This document shows, piece after piece, positions 1-7,168 of a DNA stretch of 40,565 nt. The stretch is from positions 1 to 40,565 of the forward strand of contig JARGFJ010000023.1 in assembly GCA_029210875.1 (NCBI GenBank). Reading direction: 5' to 3'. The stretch is from Gammaproteobacteria bacterium (GTDB lineage Bacteria > Pseudomonadota > Gammaproteobacteria > Nitrosococcales > Methylophagaceae). The notes under the pieces were generated by a model. It saw nothing but the letters and a program-made list of their open reading frames with translations. It was not told where the DNA came from and made no database searches. The first letter of the stretch is position 1. Each line of letters opens with the position of its first letter. The translations under genes were made by a program, and so were the position numbers.

Positions 1-74
1 ATCCTGCTCAAGGGGGTCAAATTTAAACCGGTGTTTTAAAGCCAAAAGGGGTCAATTTTAAAGTGTTGTTGACA
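1..74. mobile_element. Possible terminal end of an IS21-family insertion sequence
   Basis: Two near copies of a short motif (gggGTCAAaTTTAAA near 14-28 and ggGGTCAAtTTTAAA near 48-62) sit just inside an end reading GTTGACA at 68-74. Repeated subterminal GGGTCAA-type boxes and an ACA-3' terminus are typical of IS21-like elements. No transposase gene is inside the window, so the element would extend to the left. Only 16 bases separate this end from the first CRISPR repeat, less than half a spacer, which suggests insertion into a spacer. This is inference from motif layout. Confidence 0.4.
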
Positions 75-90
75 AGTAATATGGACGAGA

Positions 91-1997
91 GTCTTAATCC
101 CCTTTGAGCGGGGCTCGTTTTCAAACTCGTTTACGGCAACTAATAAGGGGTCGTATCATGTCTTAATCCCCTTTGAGCGGGGCTCGTTTTCAAACGTGGT
201 TGACGGCCGCGTTATCGCGCTCGTATTAGGTCTTAATCCCCTTTGAGCGGGGCTCGTTTTCAAACAAGAAATGGAGTTCCTTGCGGGATTTATCCGCAGT
301 CTTAATCCCCTTTGAGCGGGGCTCGTTTTCAAACTTACCAAGCTGGAATCAAAGCCGCGAATGCGGCATCGTCTTAATCCCCTTTGAGCGGGGCTCGTTT
401 TCAAACCCACTAACTAAAAAGGAGTCATAAAAATGAACACGTCTTAATCCCCTTTGAGCGGGGCTCGTTTTCAAACCCAAATTTTTCTCCCTAACGCATT
501 GGGTGGACGTGTCTTAATCCCCTTTGAGCGGGGCTCGTTTTCAAACTGCCGTGGTTTTATGTACCTCTTGCCACACCGCGTCTTAATCCCCTTTGAGCGG
601 GGCTCGTTTTCAAACAAATGAACGAGTTTCATGCCCACAGGGTGGGTGAGTCTTAATCCCCTTTGAGCGGGGCTCGTTTTCAAACTTTCGTTCCTCGCGG
701 GTTTTATCCGCGAGGTCTTAATCCCCTTTGAGCGGGGCTCGTTTTCAAACCCACTTTGCCCAAGGTGGTACCGCGGCAAAGCGTCTTAATCCCCTTTGAG
801 CGGGGCTCGTTTTCAAACGCTAATGCCGCGAGTCAACGAGCGCTCGACGCGGTCTTAATCCCCTTTGAGCGGGGCTCGTTTTCAAACAGCCCGTAAGGTC
901 TTTGCATCATGGGTTAAGGATGTCTTAATCCCCTTTGAGCGGGGCTCGTTTTCAAACAAAAGCCCAAACAGTTGTTGACACGTTTAATGGTCTTAATCCC
1001 CTTTGAGCGGGGCTCGTTTTCAAACGCATCTTATAAACTAAAGCAGTCAGATACTTACTGTCTTAATCCCCTTTGAGCGGGGCTCGTTTTCAAACATCAT
1101 AGCTGGGTTAGGATATGACATTAAAAAGACGTCTTAATCCCCTTTGAGCGGGGCTCGTTTTCAAACTTATCCGCCACTAGGTATACCTGCCCTTTATAGA
1201 GTCTTAATCCCCTTTGAGCGGGGCTCGTTTTCAAACTTGAAAACGCTGGATCAATCAGCAATTGATCGCGGTCTTAATCCCCTTTGAGCGGGGCTCGTTT
1301 TCAAACAAGCTAGACCTTTCAGTTGCGGCACAAGAGCTTGGTCTTAATCCCCTTTGAGCGGGGCTCGTTTTCAAACCCAATCCACGCAAGTGGATCCGTA
1401 TAGCCTACCGTCTTAATCCCCTTTGAGCGGGGCTCGTTTTCAAACTCACAATGTCCACAACACAACAACAAAATAGTCTTAATCCCCTTTGAGCGGGGCT
1501 CGTTTTCAAACGGTACTAGCGGCACCAATGCAAGATCGAAAAATGTCTTAATCCCCTTTGAGCGGGGCTCGTTTTCAAACACGCTGATCAATCGTTATCA
1601 GACTTAGAGTCTGGTCTTAATCCCCTTTGAGCGGGGCTCGTTTTCAAACAACTACTTAAAAGAGGAAAATAAAATGAAATTCAAGTCTTAATCCCCTTTG
1701 AGCGGGGCTCGTTTTCAAACTATATACGTTTTTCAATATTATGCATCCTGCACAGTCTTAATCCCCTTTGAGCGGGGCTCGTTTTCAAACGCGATCTGTC
1801 CAGCCCGTTACCACTAACTATCTGTCTTAATCCCCTTTGAGCGGGGCTCGTTTTCAAACGTCCACTGTCCCGCGCTAACACGTCGTTAGCGTCTTAATCC
1901 CCTTTGAGCGGGGCTCGTTTTCAAACGGGAGGCAGGAACAAAGTATGCCTCGAGGTACACCGTCTTAATCCCCTTTGAGCGGGGCTCGTTTTCAAAC
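91..1997 (-). CRISPR. CRISPR array, 28 repeats and 27 spacers (type III-B)
   Basis: The 36-bp repeat starts at 91, 160, 230, 299, 371, 441, 511, 580, 650, 715, 783, 852, 922, 990, 1060, 1131, 1201, 1271, 1341, 1410, 1476, 1545, 1614, 1685, 1755, 1824, 1891 and 1962. All 28 copies look identical. Spacers are 29-36 bp. Orientation: on the minus strand the repeat begins GTTTGAAAAC and ends with a CCCC/GGGG stem followed directly by ATTAAGAC, which has the form of a Cas6 product with an 8-nt 5' handle. Transcription therefore runs right to left, in the same direction as the cas genes, and the newest spacers should be near 1961. Three spacers (407-440, 1650-1684, 1927-1961) carry a Shine-Dalgarno and ATG on the plus strand, so their crRNAs would be antisense to mRNA. 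No repeat is degenerate at the distal end, which fits truncation of the array rather than natural decay. Confidence 0.98.
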
Positions 1998-2076
1998 CGC
2001 CCGAGGCGATAAGTAAAATAAATACAATGTGTTAATGGGTGGTTTCGAGAAAATATTGCCACACATAAAGTTGACC
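1998..2076 (-). promoter_or_regulatory. Short AT-rich CRISPR leader
   Basis: These 79 bp lie between the stop of the second cas2 and the first-transcribed repeat and are AT-rich next to the repeat. A weak promoter-like pair (TTAACA, 17 bp, TTATCG on the minus strand) can be read but is not convincing. The leader is so short that the array may be transcribed partly by read-through from the adaptation genes. New spacers would be inserted at the 1997/1998 junction. Confidence 0.5.
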
Positions 2077-2346
2077 TCAGTTAAATAGGTTTAATCCATC
2101 CGGCAACCATGCACAGCCAATTTGTAATGCCTCCGATAGTGGCTTGACCTGGTAGGCACGAATGTCGTCATAGCGTTCATCCATAAGGTGTTGCAGTTCA
2201 TCGAGTAGGTTGTTCAGATCCTTTTTATCCCCTTTCAGATAATAAACCGAAAGTTGTATAAAAACGGCATGTTTGACCATTCTCCTATGCACTCTGCCTA
2301 GTCTTCGCGGATCAGCAATATCATAACAAACCAAGTAGTGCGCCAT
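2077..2346 (-). CDS. cas2: Second Cas2 protein (Cas2')
   Basis: An 89-residue protein, normal for Cas2, the dimeric structural subunit of the spacer integrase. It opens with a ferredoxin-like first strand ending in CYD (residues 7-9), followed by PRRLGRVHR; the middle holds FIQLSVYYL. Cas2 proteins share the strand-end Asp, the basic helix and this second strand. It differs strongly from the other Cas2 at 4127-4408, so it is not a recent duplicate. Its ATG lies one base after the stop of the Cas1-like gene, so the two are probably translationally coupled. It is the last gene before the array. Having two divergent Cas2 proteins in one cassette is unusual; a Cas2-Cas2' heterodimer, or separate pairing with Cas1 and the Cas1-like protein, is inference. 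Confidence 0.88.
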   Translation of the reverse strand: MAHYLVCYDIADPRRLGRVHRRMVKHAVFIQLSVYYLKGDKKDLNNLLDELQHLMDERYDDIRAYQVKPLSEALQIGCAWLPDGLNLFN

Positions 2347-2347
2347 G

Positions 2348-3103
2348 TCAGACGATCGCTTCCAAGCGTGTTGTTAGTTGGATGAGCATTCGTCGTGTGG
2401 AATATTCGATCAAACTAGTCTGTGTCTGGTAGAACGTTATCATAGTTTGTGATGTTATAGCAAAATGGGGCTTTCGTTGTAAATGATTGGCCAGACCGTG
2501 TAATAACCAAAGTTGTGCCAGTGGTTTTATGTCATTGAGTAGTTTGTTTTGACCACGCTGTTGGGAAAAACCAATCTCAGCAATGACTTGTTCGAGTTGG
2601 AAATGGAGTAAGCCGTCCAACCAATCGAGCGCGGTGCGAAAATCTTGTTTACCCAGTGATTCGGTGCAGAAACTCCGCAGTGCTTCATAGACAAGTTTGT
2701 GACGTGTCTGGTAAGCACCAAGGTGAAACCCCATTATTGACAGGGCATATAATCCTTGATGCAGTAGCCAGTCTGCATAAATTTGTTTGACTTCGGGATC
2801 AAATTCTACGTGTTCAAACCAGTGATCGACCAAGGCTGTGTCACTGGCTGGCGCTTGCAATCGACAGCGCAGGCGGCCATCTGCATGAAAAAATGCTACT
2901 GGAATACGCTGTTGTGCACAAAACAACAGTGCGTCCATGCCAGACTGTGGCGTGCCTATGATATGAATTCGCAGCAGTCGCCGTAACGGAAAAAGCACGG
3001 GGCTTTTCATTTTCATGACGACCTTTAGTGCAGGTCCGTCCATGCCTAGTTGGGCTAGTTTGCGGGTATCTATTACCAATGATGTAGGCACGGTTTCTGT
3101 CAT
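2348..3103 (-). CDS. Shortened Cas1-like protein lacking the catalytic residues (Cas1')
   Basis: A 251-residue protein against 338 for the neighbouring Cas1. The first 80 residues follow the Cas1 N-terminal beta domain: LVID at 9-12, PLRRLLRIHIIG at 39-50 and IPVAFFHADGRL at 67-78 line up with the start, the PLS segment and the VTVIFI strand of the real Cas1. Near the C-terminus, LLHFQLEQVIAEIGF (165-179) then DIKPLAQLWLL (191-201) resemble the Cas1 helices around the active site. The RGIEG segment with the first catalytic Glu is missing, and the loop with the catalytic His is shortened and contains only Gln and Asn. I therefore read it as a Cas1 homologue without nuclease or integrase activity. 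It overlaps cas1 by ATGA (3100-3103) and is followed at once by a second cas2, so it is probably made in step with both. A structural partner in a Cas1-Cas1' complex is the most natural guess. Homology is judged by eye only. Confidence 0.62.
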   Translation of the reverse strand: MTETVPTSLVIDTRKLAQLGMDGPALKVVMKMKSPVLFPLRRLLRIHIIGTPQSGMDALLFCAQQRIPVAFFHADGRLRCRLQAPASDTALVDHWFEHVEFDPEVKQIYADWLLHQGLYALSIMGFHLGAYQTRHKLVYEALRSFCTESLGKQDFRTALDWLDGLLHFQLEQVIAEIGFSQQRGQNKLLNDIKPLAQLWLLHGLANHLQRKPHFAITSQTMITFYQTQTSLIEYSTRRMLIQLTTRLEAIV

Positions 3104-4116
3104 GCTTTCTCTTCTGTCTGGCTTGCGGGCTTAGTTATATTGGTGTCGAGCTTTGGTATTTGTAAATCCAGTTGCAATTGTTTAAGCCAGTGACGACTGG
3201 TTCTGCGCATTAATTTTCGCCAGCCGCGTGCTTTGTGCTCGTAGTGACTGTAGTAGTTTGATCTACCTGCTTTACCCAGCAGGCATGATGTGTCGGTGCT
3301 GCCTTTTGCTTCGAAGCTGAAATGATCGTGTCTGAGGATTTCGTGAGCAAATAATGTCCACACCCATTGGTCGGCGATGGGTCGGTAGATCTCCACCAGA
3401 TCACACGCCAGTGATTCTCTACCAAAAGTCGGTAAGTGGTAGATCCCAAGGTGTGGATCAAAACCGGTCGAGATCAGTACTCGGATGGCTTCGGCATGTA
3501 GCATGGTATAGGTAAGCGACAGTACTGCATTGACCGGATCGCGCGGTGGTCTGCGATTGCGACCGGTGAATGCAAGCTTCGGTGCAAACAGGCTTTGATA
3601 TGCTTCGAAGTACATGGCTGCGGATGAACCTTCAATGCCTCGTAGTGTTTCGATTGTGCTCGCTGCGATCACTCGCTGTTCGACAGGATGCAGTCGCTCA
3701 ATGCCTTTGGTCAATGGCAAACGTTTGTCCGGTCGGCCGCGCAGGGCTTTTTTGAGTAGGGCTCGCTGTCCGCGTAGTTTTTGTCTGACCAGCATTTTGG
3801 CATAGCGTAATTGGATCTCTGGGTCGCTAATTGCCTTATATTGGATGAGACGGCGGTCGGTGGAATTGTGCAGTAAGCCGGTAGCAATGCTGGATGCTTC
3901 ATGCTTTCTCGGGTTGATAAAAATGACGGTGACATTAGCCAGTGTTAGTTGCGTCAGTATCGTTGATGAAAATTGCACTGATGCGCTGATAACAAGAAAT
4001 TCAAGTATGCTCAAGGGGACAGAAAATGGCCGTGGACGATCTGTAATTCTTACCAGAAGACGGCCGCCTTGAATTGTTAGCTCGGCATTTTTTCGGTCTA
4101 TGTATAAGGTTTCCAT
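3100..4116 (-). CDS. cas1: CRISPR integrase Cas1
   Basis: 338 residues, the usual length. Cas1 cuts and joins prespacer ends into the leader-repeat junction as (Cas1)4-(Cas2)2. The N-terminal beta domain starts METLYID. The catalytic domain has LRGIEG with E162, YHLP with H227 and ACDLVE with D239/E242, the metal-binding set of active Cas1 enzymes. The segment NAVLSLTYTMLHAEA precedes the His loop as usual. The protein begins directly with the Cas1 fold, so there is no fused reverse transcriptase or Cas6 domain. It follows cas2 by 10 bp and overlaps the Cas1-like gene by 4 bp. The ATG at 4116 has only a weak ribosome-binding site, so expression may depend on coupling to cas2. Confidence 0.97.
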   Translation of the reverse strand: METLYIDRKNAELTIQGGRLLVRITDRPRPFSVPLSILEFLVISASVQFSSTILTQLTLANVTVIFINPRKHEASSIATGLLHNSTDRRLIQYKAISDPEIQLRYAKMLVRQKLRGQRALLKKALRGRPDKRLPLTKGIERLHPVEQRVIAASTIETLRGIEGSSAAMYFEAYQSLFAPKLAFTGRNRRPPRDPVNAVLSLTYTMLHAEAIRVLISTGFDPHLGIYHLPTFGRESLACDLVEIYRPIADQWVWTLFAHEILRHDHFSFEAKGSTDTSCLLGKAGRSNYYSHYEHKARGWRKLMRRTSRHWLKQLQLDLQIPKLDTNITKPASQTEEKA

Positions 4117-4126
4117 GGCTCTGTGA

Positions 4127-4408
4127 TTATCCTAAATATGTGAATAGCTCATCTGCGGGTGTCATGGCAATTCCCAATGTGGAAACAGCATCACGGCTGA
4201 CTAGCTGAATGACTAGGAAAGCGTCTTCTTTCAAGTTGATGCAGTCTTCGACCCGGCCTACTAGTTCCTTACGTTCTGAATTGGTCAGATAACATTCAAA
4301 TGCCGATTTCTGACCACCGCAGGCAAATTCTTTCAGTACCTGGTGAACTCGGCGCAGCCGCTTGGGGTTACGCACATCATAAGCAACAAGAAAAAGATCA
4401 CGTGCCAT
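4127..4408 (-). CDS. cas2: Cas2, adaptation subunit
   Basis: 93 residues. The first strand ends in the conserved AYDV (residues 8-11, Asp10), then a basic helix RLRRVHQVL, then QKSAFECYL, as in standard Cas2. The C-terminal strand IQLVSRDAV follows. This is the more canonical of the two Cas2 proteins and sits directly before cas1, so it is the likely partner of the active Cas1. It starts 12 bp after the csx16 stop, suggesting one transcript csx16-cas2-cas1-cas1'-cas2'. Confidence 0.95.
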   Translation of the reverse strand: MARDLFLVAYDVRNPKRLRRVHQVLKEFACGGQKSAFECYLTNSERKELVGRVEDCINLKEDAFLVIQLVSRDAVSTLGIAMTPADELFTYLG

Positions 4409-4420
4409 TATCGTTAGCTC

Positions 4421-4735
4421 TTATCCATGTCCAAACATGACGGATTGTGGCTGCAAGGCTATATATTCGACCAGTGATGCACCTAGCTCGTTTAACATGT
4501 CAGCTGAGAGTTCTTGACCGCGTAACTGTTCTGGCAGATCCAATTGCAGGTGAAGATAACGCGCACCACGTCGGCAGATGTCGGCAACAAGATTGATCGG
4601 CATCGTTCCTATTACGATGTCGCCTTTGGCAATGACTTCCAACCGTTCAAGATGCCGAATATGGGTGGTAGGCTCTCTGATTTTTTGTTGCAGCCATTCA
4701 ACGGCACCAGGATGACGGCTAATAAGGTAAATCAT
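4421..4735 (-). CDS. csx16: Csx16 (VVA1548 family), probable cyclic oligoadenylate ring nuclease
   Basis: The start MIYLISRHPGA, the segment KGDIVIGTMPINL and the segment GARYLHLQLDLP near residues 60-71 are hallmarks of the Csx16/VVA1548 family. Family knowledge, from memory: Csx16 accompanies type III systems, and recent work assigns it ring-nuclease activity that removes cyclic oligoadenylate and so ends the response. Start choice: an ATG at 4753 is in frame, but AAAGGAGAG lies between it and the ATG at 4735, an ideal ribosome-binding site for the inner start, giving 104 residues. Csx16 heads the adaptation gene group rather than sitting in the cmr operon. This could let signal shut-off follow spacer acquisition rather than interference; that is inference. 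Confidence 0.85.
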   Translation of the reverse strand: MIYLISRHPGAVEWLQQKIREPTTHIRHLERLEVIAKGDIVIGTMPINLVADICRRGARYLHLQLDLPEQLRGQELSADMLNELGASLVEYIALQPQSVMFGHG

Positions 4736-5063
4736 CTTCTCTCCTTTATTCATTTATGAATTGAAAAGTGCGCTTGATCGTGTTGCAACTGCAAGTACAT
4801 TCAAGAACTGGAGAGCATTATGACTTGGTCTGATGGCATATACGATTTTGGCAAGCTTGCAGAGAAACTATGGCTGCTTGAGTGATACTTGTAATGAATT
4901 TGTAGACTTTCATTCATTAGCGTGAAAACGGTGAGTCATTGGGCAGTAGTGAGTACAATTATCGATAGAACCCCGATAAAAGGTTTTGGGAATGACGTGT
5001 TTTTTAAGTCTGTGAGATGAATGACGATGGTGTAAATCTACAGAATGATTTGATTCGGGTACA
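4736..5063. promoter_or_regulatory. Intergenic region between cas6 and csx16 with an operator-like dyad
   Basis: This gap of about 330 bp is the only long break in the locus and probably separates two transcription units. It contains a perfect 8-bp inverted repeat, TAATGAAT (4892-4899) and ATTCATTA (4912-4919), with 12 bp between arms, the geometry of a dimeric repressor site. A tiny plus-strand reading frame lies at 4820-4885. No clear minus-strand -35/-10 pair could be fixed, and I see no tRNA or larger gene here. Confidence 0.35.
4820..4885 (+). CDS. Candidate 21-residue leader-like peptide, opposite strand
   Basis: An ATG at 4820 is preceded by GGAG at a 6-base spacing, an excellent ribosome-binding site for such a short frame. 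The peptide begins MTWSDGIYDFGKLAEK and ends before a TGA at 4883. No family is recognised. It lies on the strand opposite to all cas genes, just left of the dyad at 4892-4919. It may be a gene remnant or chance. Confidence is low because only the ribosome-binding site supports it. Confidence 0.2.
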   Translation: MTWSDGIYDFGKLAEKLWLLE

Positions 5064-6020
5064 TTACTGTGATTGATTGACCCACTGATAGTGACCTAGA
5101 CCAAACGCGGTTTCTTTTCCGACATGCAGCCATTGGCCAAGATAGATAAATGGCAGTAGTTCCGCTGGCACGCGCTGCAGATGCCAATGTCCCATCAGTC
5201 CACCTAGGGCCATTTTATGTTGCTGGCGAGAAGATCGTCGTGTCCAGTCATGCCAGTTGAGTTGGCATGTATCACTGCTGACTTGATCTGCTAGCTGATT
5301 TAGCTGTCGGATTGTGTCCAGTGAGTAGCTGCCGGGTCGCTGGGCATTGACATGTACACTGACACGGCGGATCAGATGGCGTAGAAAAATAGATGGTGTC
5401 AGCTCGCGTGTGCCGATGAGTTGTCGCTGTTGCATGATGCGAAGAGGCGTTTGCACGTGCAGATGCACTTTTGCAGGTTCAGAAAATTGCGGGATAGCTA
5501 ACGCTGTGTTGTGAGCTTTAAGTGTCGAATCAGTCGATAAGATTTCACAAGCTGTGTTGTAAATGCTGTTGACCTTAGCAACTGTTGCAATATGTTCGAG
5601 TTTGATCAACTCGGCCGTACCGTCTTTTGGCCCGACCCCCAAAGCAAACGCTCGTTTCCAGGCGGCGACGATCAGCGGCAGTTCAGCGATGGCTTTTGGT
5701 GTCATCAGCACCATGTCAAAGGCATAGTCATCGCCCTGTCGATAGCGTGTAACTTCACCAAACGTCGTTTCGATCGCGTAAGGCGCAAGCGCGGCCAGAC
5801 CGTCGGGGTTCTTTGGGGCATGTTGCGGCTCAAACAAGGGCGGATAAGCGCAGTGAGCTATCAGGGCGCAGCCTTCACAATGAGCTGCACGAGTAACACA
5901 CGCCCGGTGCCGCAAGGCGTGACCAAAAATGCCTCGCAAGGTCGAGCTGGCATAAGGCGGTAGCTGCATGGGTCTGTTCACTCGCCAATGAAATCGGTAT
6001 CGAGCGATTTGGAGGTTCAT
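5064..6020 (-). CDS. cas6: Cas6-family crRNA-processing endoribonuclease (RAMP)
   Basis: 318 residues, typical of the larger Cas6 branch (Cas6 RAMP family, PF10040-like). The N-terminal ferredoxin-like domain begins IARYRFHWRV and contains STLRGIFGHALR. A cysteine cluster at about residues 40-58 (C, HCEGC, HCAYPP) is common in this branch. The C-terminal glycine-rich loop GKETAFGLGHY near residues 302-312 is the RAMP signature. Role: cutting the repeat below its CCCC/GGGG stem to leave the ATTAAGAC handle. It overlaps the end of the CARF nuclease gene by ATGA (6017-6020), so it is the last gene of the effector operon. The catalytic His cannot be assigned by eye. Confidence 0.88.
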   Translation of the reverse strand: MNLQIARYRFHWRVNRPMQLPPYASSTLRGIFGHALRHRACVTRAAHCEGCALIAHCAYPPLFEPQHAPKNPDGLAALAPYAIETTFGEVTRYRQGDDYAFDMVLMTPKAIAELPLIVAAWKRAFALGVGPKDGTAELIKLEHIATVAKVNSIYNTACEILSTDSTLKAHNTALAIPQFSEPAKVHLHVQTPLRIMQQRQLIGTRELTPSIFLRHLIRRVSVHVNAQRPGSYSLDTIRQLNQLADQVSSDTCQLNWHDWTRRSSRQQHKMALGGLMGHWHLQRVPAELLPFIYLGQWLHVGKETAFGLGHYQWVNQSQ

Positions 6021-7162
6021 TGGTTTATCCAGTCTCGCAGTCCGGATTTAAGATTGCGGATGTCTGTCCCCTGGATCACTTTGATACGCAAATCCTTGGC
6101 GCGCTTTTGATCTGCGGTGTTGAGCTTGCGATAGCTGACCAGCATCGACTTTGTCGCCAGCCCGCCCAGATCACTGATCGAGTCGAGCTTGTACACGGTG
6201 TCGGTGGTGGCATCGGCGGTGCCTTTACCGGCCATGCGTTTGGTCTTGCATTCAATCAGATGCAGGCGGTTTCTGGCCATGAAGCAGACATCGATTTCGT
6301 TATGCGAGGTAGCACCGATACGTTGAATATGCTGGTTCAATCGTGGGCTGTCCTGGATAACACCATCGCGTTTGAGTTCGTTAAGCTTGCTGCTAACGTA
6401 AACTTCCAACCAGCCACCATTAGCGAAAGTACGCGCATCTTCGTCGCTGAAGCAGACTTCGACGTTCGCTTTTTTTGACAATAAGCCAGCTTGGTAACAT
6501 TCAATTAATAACACGTTGAGCTGTGGATCTTGCGGGTGTGGAAGTCGCGCCAGTTGCACGGAAAGGCTGTTTTGGCTCTCAGCAATACTGGCAAGGTTGT
6601 TCAGCTGCCCGATCGCCGCTTGCCAGCTGTCAACTTTAAGAACCAGTTGCTGGCAAAAGTCGCGCAATTTTGGTGGCAAGCCGGTTGGCTGGCTTTGTTC
6701 ACGAAACTGGTAACCATAAGCCTGAATGTAGCTTTTGAGATCGATATGTTGTGACAGGGTATGACTGGTCGGGTCGCCATCGAGAAACAACACTTTGTCA
6801 TCTTCGACTTTCACATAGAATATCCCAGCCCCCTTCATACGGAATACTTCCTGGGCAGCAATCGCCATCCACTTGGTGCCACCGGTGACATTGAGCGCGA
6901 TTTCGCCGTCTGGCTCAGTGTCGATAATGCCAATCAGTTGTTCTTCCATAGCATTGAAATCATCAATCAGTTCTAACGGTTTCTGCACCACCTTGATACC
7001 CCGTGGTTTTATCACCTGTTCCAGATAGTTGGCCTGTTGCTTCATTTGTGGCGTGACCAGTAGCACTACTTGCTCTGGTTTCATGTCGTCGTCCAGCAAA
7101 GGAAGCAGGTTAGGCGCGGCCTGTTGCGAGACCATGCAAAAATGGGTTTTGTATTTTTTCAT
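6017..7162 (-). CDS. Can2/Card1-type CARF nuclease (DUF1887 family), cyclic oligoadenylate-activated
   Basis: 381 residues in two parts. The N-terminal half (about 1-150) is a CARF domain with the ligand motif VTGGTK at 92-97. The C-terminal half holds a PD-(D/E)XK nuclease core: NEID with D291, then LIECKTK with E304 and K306. The combination and length match Can2/Card1 proteins, which as dimers bind cyclic tetra-adenylate and cut nucleic acids nonspecifically, causing dormancy or abortive defence. No Csm6 or Csx1 HEPN RNase is visible in the window, so this is the only recognisable signal-activated effector. It starts 6 bp after the cmr6 stop and overlaps cas6, so it is made with the surveillance complex. 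The activator ring size cannot be read from sequence. Confidence 0.9.
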   Translation of the reverse strand: MKKYKTHFCMVSQQAAPNLLPLLDDDMKPEQVVLLVTPQMKQQANYLEQVIKPRGIKVVQKPLELIDDFNAMEEQLIGIIDTEPDGEIALNVTGGTKWMAIAAQEVFRMKGAGIFYVKVEDDKVLFLDGDPTSHTLSQHIDLKSYIQAYGYQFREQSQPTGLPPKLRDFCQQLVLKVDSWQAAIGQLNNLASIAESQNSLSVQLARLPHPQDPQLNVLLIECYQAGLLSKKANVEVCFSDEDARTFANGGWLEVYVSSKLNELKRDGVIQDSPRLNQHIQRIGATSHNEIDVCFMARNRLHLIECKTKRMAGKGTADATTDTVYKLDSISDLGGLATKSMLVSYRKLNTADQKRAKDLRIKVIQGTDIRNLKSGLRDWINQ

Positions 7163-7168
7163 GGTATT

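Noticed and set aside
156-1591. Minus-strand open frames of 84-102 codons with repeated SLKTSPAQRGLR or FENEPRSKGIKT
   Set aside because: They are translations of the CRISPR repeat and spacers, not proteins.
3210-3461. Overlapping minus-strand frame inside cas1 (83 codons)
   Set aside because: A shadow of cas1 without independent start signals.
2348-4116. Reverse transcriptase domain fused to Cas1
   Set aside because: The hairpin-ended spacers made me look for one. Neither Cas1 nor the Cas1-like protein has the length or a YxDD motif, and none is elsewhere in the window.
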